Shown piece after piece: positions 23,201 through 35,200 of a DNA stretch of 64,000 nt; position 1 is the first letter of the stretch, and every line of letters starts with the position of its first letter. A program made the translations under genes and the position numbers. Source of the stretch: Dendrophyllia cribrosa (lineage: Eukaryota; Cnidaria; Anthozoa; Scleractinia; Dendrophylliidae); NCBI GenBank assembly GCA_024195265.1, contig JAJLRJ010000001.1:6629357-6693356 (forward strand). The letters are read 5' to 3'. The notes under the pieces were generated by a model. It was not told the origin of the DNA, did no database searches, and saw nothing but the letters and a program-made list of their open reading frames with translations.

Positions 23201-26200
23201 GAGTAGTAAAGCAAGGGTGTGTTATGTCTGGTTTTCCTTTTCTACTCGCAATCGACTGGGTCATGAGTAGCACAACAGAGGGTAGGAGAACTGGGATACG
23301 ATGGAAGTTCACCTCGGTCTTGGAATACCTAGACTTTGCAAACGACATCGCCTTGTTGTCGTCCAGATACGTCTATATAAGAGACAAGAGCAGCAGACTG
23401 GTCGACGAAGCTGCAAGAGTCGGTCTAAGGATCAATTCAAAAAAGTCTTAAGTCATGCGGGTGAATGCACAAGACACGACCAAAGGATAGAAGTAGCGAC
23501 GAACAGGTGGATGAGGTGGAAGAATTTGTGTATACCTTGGTGCGCTGTTGAACAAAGGTGGAGCAACTAAGGACAAACAGATATAGATAAGATAAAGCAG
23601 AGATAAAGTAAAACCAGACAGGCTTTCTACAGGCTGCGAAGAATTTTGGACACTACAGAGATTGGCAGGAAGACGAAAGTTCAATTGTTCAAAACAATTG
23701 TGAGATAATTCTTGTATGATGCATGGCTGCGAGGCTTGGAAACTTACGAAAACAGAAGCAAAGGAACTGGATGCTTTCCAATACAAATGCATGAAGCGCA
23801 TACTCCGAATAAGGTGGCCACAAACCATCTCTCACCAAAAATTCCAAGAGATCATAGGCGTAAACAGAGCAAATGACGAGATCAGAAGACGAAGATGGAA
23901 ATGGACTGGTCATATAATGATGAAAGACAGAGAGAACCACTAAAACAACATGGAGGAGAATGGTGACAATGGTTGAGGATGAAAGACAAGCAGCTGGATG
24001 GCAGTCATGGGCGACAGTTAGTGCTCTAACAGCAAATCGAAGTCAGGGTGGAAGGAGAACATAAAGGCCATATGTGCCTTATGGTACGGAGAGATATAAG
24101 TATGTAAGTAAGTTATAAAGGTGTCATAGAGAAATGGATTTTCTCTTAAAGCTTTTAAGTTGGTTCTGTCAGTTTGGGACATTTATTCCCTGTTCCTTTT
24201 AACCTAATGCAATAGCTCTCGAAAGAAGTGTTGTTAAGTGCAGAAAATACAAAAACCGCAATTGTTTTGGAGTAGTATTTCTACATGGTTACAGTCTTGT
24301 CAATTAGTTATAAAGGATAAGCCATTACATGTAGCAACCGCCTTGGGTCTGAGGCCGGATACTTCTAAATACAAATTACAAATTAACTTTTGTTTTTTAA
24401 TGGCGAAATATTTTATTTGGATCTGCAGACAAAAAGAATGCATACCAGAGCTAGAAGATTTCCTAAGATATTTGAAACAAATTCATCAAATGGAGAAGAA
24501 CAATCCTTTCGTTTCAAAGAAATGGGATCCTCTTTTGCGTCACCTTTAATGCGCTGAAATGCACTGACCCTTGGTTCCGAAAAATAATGTTAGCTTGTTT
24601 TTACACCAACCCATCTTTTATTTAAAAAAGATATCGGGCCCAAACTTTCGACCCAATAGCACTTCTGCAATACTTACTACTTTTCTGTTTTTTTTTTAAG
24701 TACTTGGGTGGCCTGTGCGCCAGATGTTTTTCTTCCTTTTTTTTCTTTTTTTTTAACTTAATATATATAGTTTATTCCTATTGTACACTTTCTTTTTCTT
24801 CAATACTGCTACTAATAATACTAATAATAACAATTGTATTCATGTATATTTGAAAAAAATTCAATTAATTAAAAAAAAAAAAAGTGCAGAAAATACCGAC
24901 TTTTAGTGTTTTAACTTTAATTTATTTAACTTTCAATTAAGTTAACCATTTTAATGCGGCCCATGCGGTGTTGTGGAAAATAGTCAAAATCAGCACGTGT
25001 TGACCAACACATCACCTTAAACTGCGTAAATTTAATCTCAAATATCGGCTTGTGTAATGAGTTTTAAAGAAACTATTTTTCGAATATTTCCAACTATTTT
25101 TTTACTTTTTTCTATTCGGGTTTCAAAAGTTATGTTTTGTTCCCTTTCAATCGCCATTTTTACGGCTCGACTTCGGCGAGGAGCGACCACATGTCTATTT
25201 AATGCTTGTTTATAGTAAGATTATAAAATTTCCATCTGGTGTTTATGGCTCCGTCAATTCCAAGCCCGCTTATCCCCCCCCTCCGGGCATTTGTCGGGCA
25301 TTTTATAACTTCTCCTTCCCAAGAGTGGGGTATTTGCTAAAATAAGTCATCCCGGGTGTGGGGCATTGTCAAAACAACGTTATCTTATGGATATTAAAAT
25401 TCGTACATGCTTTGTTGTTTATTTTAAATTTTTCTGATTATAAAAACTGAGTTGATAAATGTCGTTTCAGTCTTGCACTTTTCAGAGTGAAAATTTTCAA
25501 AACAGGCCACCTATTGCCTTTCCTTTCAAGTGCCACAGAAGATAATATCTATATCACGGCAAATTTTCAAGTTTTATTGACGTCTTATTTGCTAACATTC
25601 GTGGCCTTGGTGTCTTTTCATCACGATATGTCGCAACAGAAGAATCTGGCTTTTTAAAACTTCAATAGCAACTTCACTTGAAAAAGCGTCTCAATCAACG
25701 GCGACCTTACCGTGTAAATGGATTGAACATAAGCATAATTTTAATGAAAATTAATAACATTAACAACGAGAATCGACAGGAAATTATTGGAGTCAAAATT
25801 TTTTCGGAAACATAACACATATATTTAGAACGAATGAGGGAACGAATATAAGTAATACTGAGGTAGAACGAAATAATTCCTAGCATGAATAAAGATCCAT
25901 TTATTTGTGAACAATTATAATTGCTTCCATCAATAATCATTGAAATAAAAATTTTGATCTTGTCCCATGGGTCGGGCATTTGCACTCTTTCAGATGCCCC
26001 ACTGTGGGGATTTGTACATAAAAGCTGACCTCACCGTGGGGCATTTGCAACTTAAAAAAAAAAGACAAATGCCCGACAAATGCCCGGGGGGGGGGGGGGG
26101 GGGGGGGGGGGGAATGAGCGGGCTTGGTGGCTCATAAATGTGGACTTGTCAAGCAATTTGTATACCACCTTCTCACCGAGAGTAAATATATTTTGTTTTA

Positions 26201-29200
26201 TTTACTACGAACACACTAGCTGTCTTGGTCTCTCTGATCTTTTATGCCAAACAATAATGGAAAGCTAATATTCTCACGCTTTGTCAACCTAACACAGCCA
26301 CATTTAATTACCACGATAAATGAAGGAATATAATTTTACCGTTTATTGTAGTTTATATTGCTTTTGCCATCTAAAGGCTAATTTCTAGTCATTCATTGGC
26401 AAAATAGGAAGATGTCTGACATGTAGACAGGGTAGATGTTGCCGATTACAAGATTGTGCGGCAGTAGGCTTAATAAGTTGGGTTGAATTTAGATGTTGTG
26501 TAAAGAATTGTACTGTAATTATCATTTGACGCAGTTGTCTGTAATAAGCGAAATATCAACCGCCTCTGAATAGTTGTCTTAATACTTCATAGTGATTAAA
26601 AAGAAGCTGTACATGTTGATATATGATATATATGACATATCACGGAAATTTTCAGTTTAATTATTCTGGCCCACCTTTTTCTGTTTTGTATTGTTTTGTC
26701 GTTACTTTTGATTATGCATTTCCAACGCGTTGTGGCGCCAGCTGCAAATGGCTTATCTGTCGCATCAACTCAACGTCAATTGCGTCAGTGCTGTTTTATC
26801 CCTTTCTAACTGGACAATCTTTAATGATTTTATAGAGCCTGACCTATCGTTTTTATTAAAGAAAAAATATATTCAAATTAAAAAGTTTTATTTTTTGGGT
26901 TGAGACATCTGCCAGTTGCTTCATTAATTGGAGACGCGAAATATATTCTTTTTCATTCTCTGTACAGATGTGTTGGGTTCAAACGAGTACTATATTCTAC
27001 ATTCGAACGACGAATCGATTCAAACAAATTAACCTGTAATCCTTCGGCTGAGAAAAAGCGGAAGACATCAAATTAGTTGACCAGTCCAAGTAACTGAACA
27101 AAGTGTAAGAGGAACACGTTCTGAACAACCAGGGGTCTTTTAAATGATAATTTTGAGAAAATATAACAGCAAAAGCAGTACGGTTTTGTAAATATCACTC
27201 GGACAAAATCCGCGTTTCTATTATAACTTGCAGAGGTCTTTACAAGTTACATACAATGACACAAGCTGAAGACTTCTATCCAACGTCCATCGCTAACTGC
27301 GTCTTCAACGCTGTCCTGTCTTGCACCGCTATCATGTTAAACGTTATAACAATACACGCGCTAAGGAAAACGTCGTCGTTGCCAAAGCCCTTGAAAACAT
27401 TGTTACTGAGTCTGGCTGTTTCCGATCTTGGTGTTGGTTTATTGGTCCAACCATTGTACATTGCGTGTACTGTCATGGAGGTGGAACAAAACACTAACAA
27501 CAATACTTACAAAGCCATAAACATCGCGTTTGCCATCCAGGCATACTTATTCTGTTATGGTTCGTTCTTTGGTGTTGTCGCTCTAAGTGCAGACAGATTT
27601 TTGGCGATTCAACTTCATCTCAGATACCAGGAACATGTTACTCACAAGCGTGTTGTTGCTGTAGTTATCTCAATATGGGTGTTCAGTGCATTTCTTTCGT
27701 TGATTTATTTATTAGTCTGGATTCCAAAGAACGTTAGTTACATTATTTATACAACTATTGTGGTTGTTTGCTACGTAACTACAGGATTGCTTTACTACAA
27801 GATATATGCAGCCGTACAACGTCACACAAACCAAATTGAAGCCCTGCAGGTACAACAAGAAACACCAAATGGTGAAATTGCAAACGTTGCGAGGCTGAGG
27901 AAAACTGCAGTTGCTACGTTCTACGTATATATCGTGTTTTTCTCTTGTTATTTACCACGCGTTTGTATCAATGTTGCCTATCAAGTCTATTGTCAAAGTA
28001 CCTTACTGTGGTATTTACGGCGTTACGCTTCAACGCTGGTGTTTCTCAATTCATCTCTCAATCCTCTGATTTACTGTTGGAAGATGAGACACATTCGACA
28101 CGCAGTAATGAACATACTGCGAAGCGTTTTTCGAAGTCAGAACTGAAGTATGCTGCTGATAATTCAGCCCAAGGATTGCGAGGAAAGCAAAGTGAAGTAG
28201 ATCAGCTTCAGATTTTTTGCTTTACAGTGCTTTTGCTCTGTTATTTTGATGTAAAACTTAATACAAAGCTGTTTGCTCAAGTCGTCAAGCCAGATACTTG
28301 CGACAAAACAGTTTCCGTCCTGATACTACAAATAAACTATCTTTGGATCACTGTTTGTAACCCTTTCACTGCCAACGGCGGCCATAATGAAAATTCATAA
28401 AAAAATACCAAATTTCATCTTGTTATAAAAGCAAACAGCACCACAGGAAAGAACTGGTGAAGAGATTTCATTTGAATGGCCATACAGAAAGATTTCACCA
28501 ACAGACTCAAGTTAGAACCGTAACACACGATTCACACTTGACTCTGCAGGCAGACATAAATATAAGCATGCAATGCGTGCAGAAGCGATGACGTTCCTTT
28601 CACTTCACAGTACACCAGGAATGTAAATTAAGCGAACCTTTGAGGCTTAGTCATAGTTTTTTTAACATCGCATCGTCAGTACCTGTTTGTTAGTTCTTAG
28701 AGATGTACATTAGATATACAAGTTTAATCAGTTCACTGTGATTGTTTGATTTCGTGTGTCAACTGGTTATGTCAAGAGAGAAAAATACACAATTGAACAT
28801 ATTAGTGAATTACGAAATAAACTCAAAATGAAGTATTAACCAATTCCTAAAACGATGGTTTCCATATACGTCATCGTCAACCGTCGTAACATATCCCTGC
28901 TTTCCATTTGAATAACAAGATCAGACAACTTTTGTATATGAACAAAAGAACATTCGCAAAACAGTGTGAACTGATGAACTCTAGTTTAGCCAATCAAATT
29001 GTAACTTGTTATCAAACAAACACGTCTTTTTAATGCACTTTTGTATTCTTTTAAAATAAGTGAACACCTGTATTTACTTAAGACGATATAAAAGTAGCAC
29101 CAGAACTGTTGTAAATCGATAACCTTACGATTACCTTAAAAGTACCACCGGAGTACCACCGGACAACCAAGATGCGATTACCAACAAGCTAGTTCAGTGT

Positions 29201-32200
29201 CAAATATTACTCTACGAGGTCTACTCTAAAAATAAAAAAGTTGCTGTGTTCCAGAGAAGTCTCATTTCTTGCTTCGCCTTCTTGTTCATTGGGACGTGGA
29301 AACTAGGCCCTGTACCTCTGGCAGTTTGTAACGAGTGCCTGCAGCAAGCTAGTCTGCTCTTCCGAGCTTTCCTCCCCGTTTCACGCCGTTGTTAGCAAAC
29401 CACTGTTTGCTAAACGTTCAGTCCTCTTGCGCCTTCGCGAAGTATTTCAGTCGTCAAGTACCAATATTTATCAAGTTTCTTAGTGCTTCTAGCTTAGCCA
29501 CACAAGCGAAAAACTTATCGTTACAGTTATGTTTTTGTAAAAAAAAAACGTTTGTTAAATCCTCCAGGACTGGTGGATGGGATTTCCCCCCACATTTTCA
29601 GACAAGACACCAGTTTTTGGCTGTAAAATCGTTTTATTGTGTTAAAACCCCACAAACCCACACATTTTTGAAAAGGAGAGATCGAGCGAGTGCTAATTTC
29701 CATCCCTGTCAGGTGCTATATATGTTATGCTAAAATTAGTCTTTTATACTCCTTAGGAATGTCATCCAAGCGCTAGCAGAAGGAAAGAAGACTCATGTCC
29801 CGTTTCGGAATTCCACCCTCACAAGGCTGCTTCAAGAAAGTCTAGGTGGCAACTGCAAAACCAGTTTAGTGGTGAGTATTTGTGAACTCACAGTGTTTGA
29901 CCTTAGTAGTATGGCGCGCCTGTGCATCTTGATCAACCCAATGGACCAATCAGGGTTCAAAGCATGCAACAGCTGTAAGCGCGGGAAAACAATTACACAG
30001 TTGAAAACGGCCGGAAAAATGTAACTGTTGGTAAGTGCGGGAAAACTCGCGATAATTTCATAATCATAATGTCATTTTTCTTACCTCTAAGAAAAATGCC
30101 CTTTCTTAAGTTAAACATGCAGTTATCAAACATGAAACCCCGTTGAAGTCCAATTCGATCAGAGCGCATGAGATTTAATGAAAGCGCATGATGAATAAAT
30201 TAGCGAACGAAAGATTGAACATTTTTCGATTTCAATAAAAATGTTCAAACAGAATACTAAAGCGCATAGAAAGCATGCCAATGAATCCATGTGGGTTGGT
30301 GGGCAAATATATAGCTAAAAGATATTTCTAATTTTAGTAAATTCAAACTCTATGAGAGCGCAAGACAGTCAGTGAGTACAGATAAAAAGCTTGTTCGTTT
30401 GTCATAAAAAGACTTCATGAGAGCGTGCGAGCGCAAGTCTTGACGAGAGTTCACACGAGATCAAGATTTTCTCCCTCTCGTGTTATTAAAATTCTCGTTG
30501 TGTGAATTCTTGTTTAATTGAACCCGTTATCTTAAACGTGAAATTAAGATGGCAATAAATTTTTTGTTGACTATTGTAGGTATGTGTATCGCCCACCATG
30601 TGTGATGTGAGTGAGACGAAAAGCGCGTTATCCTTTGGATCGCGAGCTATGAAGATAACCAATACTGCATACATCAATGTCGAGGTGAGACTGAAACAAC
30701 TGACAAGTTTACTTTCCTCTCGCGTAGTTTTTTTTTTTTTTTTTCACCAACAATAATTCGATTTAATTAGCAAACAAGTTACTTTTACATTTTCTATTCC
30801 TCTAAAAGTTGATGTTTTTGGATATAAATACGCGAACTGTAATTACCTTTTCTCCCCATCTTCGATATCGTTACCGTCTCCTTAATTTACATGTACAAGT
30901 ATTCTAATATTCTAATATTATTCTAGTAACGGTTACTTTTGAAAATGTATGTCGCTTAGCATACGAAACGTCAAGTTAATTATAAAAATACGTTGGTTTA
31001 CCATGTTTATCACCGCTGTTTGTGTTTTATTCTAATTAATTTTACGAAATTTCTGTCTCAGATTGACTACCAGAGACTCAGCGAGGATTTGTCCAAGATT
31101 GTGGATATGAAAGGTACAGTCTGTCTCAGTTTATTTATTGTAACATATATAGATAGGCAGAGCCTAACAGCGTAGCACCATGAACAAGCTTAACTAAGGT
31201 GAAACTTAACTAAGGTGAAAGGTCGGAAGCACAAGAATTAAGATTGACGACCGGGCTATTTTTCAATTTTAGCAATTCTCAAAAAAACAGTATTACCCGA
31301 CCGTCTGCACAGTACATTTAGACCGTGCAAAAGTTCACAAAAACAACTTTTCTCTGTCTAGAAAAACTAGTACGACTACTTTCCGAATAAAATACAGTTT
31401 TTGTTTGTCAAAAATTGCCCGAGAAACTGATTTGGAAATCAAAATTGCAAAAATACACAAACATATTTGCATATAAGGCGACACGAATGAAGACAGAAAA
31501 TCTACATGTAAATCTTGTTTTGTTTACATAAAATCGTTTTCAATCTATGTAATGAATGAACAAACACATAAAAATGGACAACACAATCTTCTTTCGAAAA
31601 ATTTTATTCAAATCTCCATTAGTTTATGTTTAAAAGCAAAACACGTACCATTTATAACGCATCAAGGCAGAGCTGTCCTCGATGAAATTCAAGATAACAA
31701 CACGACTTAATTTGAGCACGTTTCATAAGCGTGTCTCCAAAACTTAAGAGAACACAAAGGAAAAGTCAATCAAAAATTGATATCAACATAAATTCCCATC
31801 GAAAAATGTGATTTATTTTACCTTTAAGTCACTGGACTGCTTGGAAATTCGTTAAAACTCCGCTTCTTCGGTTCTGAAACCCGTAATAAAAACAAGGCAT
31901 CTCCCCGCATTGCTCCTGCATTGACAAAAACGTATGAGGGTTCCTCGAAGCAAGATTTTATCCCTGAAAGCTCTTCTTTCTCCACTAAAGCGGCTTCTGA
32001 GTATCCCTTAATTAGTATCCCTGTCTTGAGTAGCAAATCGCGAAAAAAAGCAGGAAAATAACTACTTTACTGCTCCGCTAAACACTGCGAAAGATCCAAC
32101 TTTTAAAGTGTTTACCGAGCTGACGGCTGTGTAGCCGCACGTGTGGCGTCATACCCTGTCCAACGGCGCGCGGCGGCGGACGGACCGACGCGCCCGCGAA

Positions 32201-35200
32201 ACATTCCGCTAGCCATGACCATGAAAAATGACGGGCATAGGTTCTATGAGTATGGGGCTGCGCAGCCGGGCCTTCGGCCTGGCGAGTGCTCCGCTATGAT
32301 AAACATAAAAGAATCATCGTGTAAACATTCAATAATCCGTTAATTTCTGACAGTAATCTGACATTGATCATTTTTGCATTCAACAGAAAAAGATCTGGAG
32401 GAGTTAAGGCAATCATATGAGAATAGGATCGAACGTATCAAACACGAAGCAGAAACAACAGTAACAAACACTATGACTGAAGCAGATAGAGTTGTAGCAT
32501 CCGTGAAGAGTCTTTACGAAAACCAGGTAAATTAGATGTTTGCTTAAAAAAAAAACACGCTACTATAGGTACAATGAAGGGATTGGCAAAGACCTATAGA
32601 ACGTTTTCACTTGACGTCATAGCCACCATATTGGTGTTCCCGTACAAACGGATTTTAATTAACTTCTTTTGTTAGGAACACCAACATGGCTGCCATGGCC
32701 TTTGTCATTTGAGTCCCACGGGACTGAAGGTCACATGAGTGAAAACGCTCTATTTACTTTTTCCACCATTCAACAAAATTGAGGTTGCAAGAATTGGATC
32801 CGTGTTTGCTTTGGTGGCATTTCAAAAGCATCGAGTGGTTTTTCAATTGAGTGTAACTAGCGTTTTCTCGCACTTGGCGGTGGCTTCATGTACTTGCTTC
32901 CAGTTTAAATTGGTTCATTGGATTGTCTGCGTCTGTATGTTGTGATTGGCCAGAGTATTTACTTTGGTTTTGGTTTTTAGACACTCCTGATAATTAAAAA
33001 CCAGAACTATTTAAATTGGATTAGTTTCAGTCGATCAGGCATTACCACAAACCAAAACCATTTGTGATGCGCGTTTTCCCGCGCTTAGCGCGTGATGTAT
33101 GTTTTTTTATGCGCGTTCTGATTGGTTTACTTGCACTGTCTTAATTATTAGCAATCAATTGGCCAGATGCAGGAGCCCAGTTTTGGATCTGGGCCCTAAT
33201 CGGTTGTTTTCGAAAGTGACTAAATGAGTCTCCACTGTAAACAAATTATGACAGTATGTTCTAATATGTATCCGCTATGTACGATCTTATATTTTTCTTT
33301 GTTTTCTAATTCACAGCAATCGAGTTTACAAAGTGAAATCGAAAGTCTAAACTCTAGATTAGAAGAAGAGAAAGCAAGTACCGAGACTTTACAAGGCGAA
33401 ATGGCATCAGCGAAATGTAAGCTCCAAGAAGATACGTTCAGAGCAAGAAGCGCCCTTCTAATGGACATAATATCAATGCAGCTATTTTATGCGGTCAAGG
33501 AGGTTTCCGTTGATGCTGCCCCATTTCTCTCTGGAAACGAAATAAAGCTTAAGGATGTGAAAGATGGCTTCATTCAATCTGTTGCTATGGCAACCAAAAG
33601 CAAGATTCTAGAAAATGCGGGTGTGTTGCTGGAACTGTTCAAAGGCTATCTAAACTTGATGAATACCAAGGGTGAAAAAATGCTGGAAAATTCTGAGAGT
33701 CTGCGATTCTTGATTGGATCGGAAGAAGTGTTTGAAGAAGGAACAATGTTGTGTGACACTGAAGATGAGTCTCTGTACCTGACAAATAAAACGGACGATG
33801 ACAAAGTCGTTGCTTCGACACGTTGTAACGAAACACCATGTGATTCAAGCAACGAGGTTATTCCATCGAACGAAGAAACGCCCTGTGACAATGACGAGTA
33901 CTCCAGTTTAAGAGATAAACTGGTTTCGCTGAAGAACAGCGTTGACGGCGAGGCCTTGGATTTCCTGAAGAGAGCCTTTGAATTTGACGTGGAGAACGAT
34001 AGTCATCCAACTAGCACCAGGGACGGAATTTATAAAAGGATACAAGAATTTATGGATCAAAGAATCCCAGTTCTTGGTAAGTGTATATAAACCGCAGAAA
34101 CTTCTGTTTCAGAGGGTTTTTTTTTGCCATGATTATAACGGGACGACAAGAAGGCGCAGGACAGACTTGTATCTAAAATCTTGCATGGTAAAAAATGAAA
34201 ATCGTCCAACTTAATCTCACTATATTGTAAGGGTATTACCTGAATAGTTTATGCTGTGATTGGCTGTTTTTATGCTAGAGACGTTAAAATCGTCTAGACG
34301 TATTTAGCATCTCAGACGGAAATGCGTCTGGTATAAAAACGGGACACATTAACGTAGACGGCCATGAGAAAAACACAAGATTATCCGAGTCAAACCTATT
34401 CTCGGAGGTGACTGGACACGACTACACTCGTCGCCAAATAAATTTTAAAAGCGTGAATATACAAATAGGGCTAAATTCGTCCCAGTCAAGGCCGTTTCGT
34501 TTTTATACTAGACGTATTTAATGTCTGAGACGTTAAAGTCGTCTGTTGAGTGCGTCTGAACGACGCACTTAAAAGAAGACGTCGACAAAGTCGTCAGACG
34601 TTAAATCCGTCTGGCTTATTTTCCGTGTTTGTACTAGATTTTAACGTCTTAGACGATATTAACGTCTCTAGCATAAATACGGCCATTACAGCGTTCTTGT
34701 TTTTTCTCTTAAGTTCCTTTCAAACTGCCAAGGATTAGTGGAATCAGAAAATTATGTGAAAAGTTCCCGATGTATGTGAACAGATAAATAAAGTCTTTTG
34801 GCAATCACCTTGGAACCAAACGTCTCAATGGCACACACTGCATTTTACATTAACAAATCCACATGCATGAACGCATTGCGGACCAGTAACCTAATAACTT
34901 GAGTAGTGCATATGGGGTGCCTTTATATTTTAAAACCTCGTCACAGGCGTTTGTTTTATACTAATTATAATTTTGTTCTTTAGAGGCCCAAAAGAGTTCA
35001 GAACTACTATGCCAAGCTGACGCCCTCGCCCTGCTCGATCACTGTCACAGCCACGTGATTGTAGATAAGGCGCTTCAAAGCGCGCTATTGGTTTTGGAAA
35101 ACAACACTATCACAAAACGTTGCCATTACATCCAGAAACAGAAAAACGTATTGGAAGACGAAAACGAAGCACTGCGGAAACAGATTCAGATTCTGAAGAA

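Noticed and set aside
26086..26112. G-run as a stand-alone microsatellite
   Set aside because: It is positioned at the end of a TIR element whose relatives have the same run, so it is treated as part of that element.
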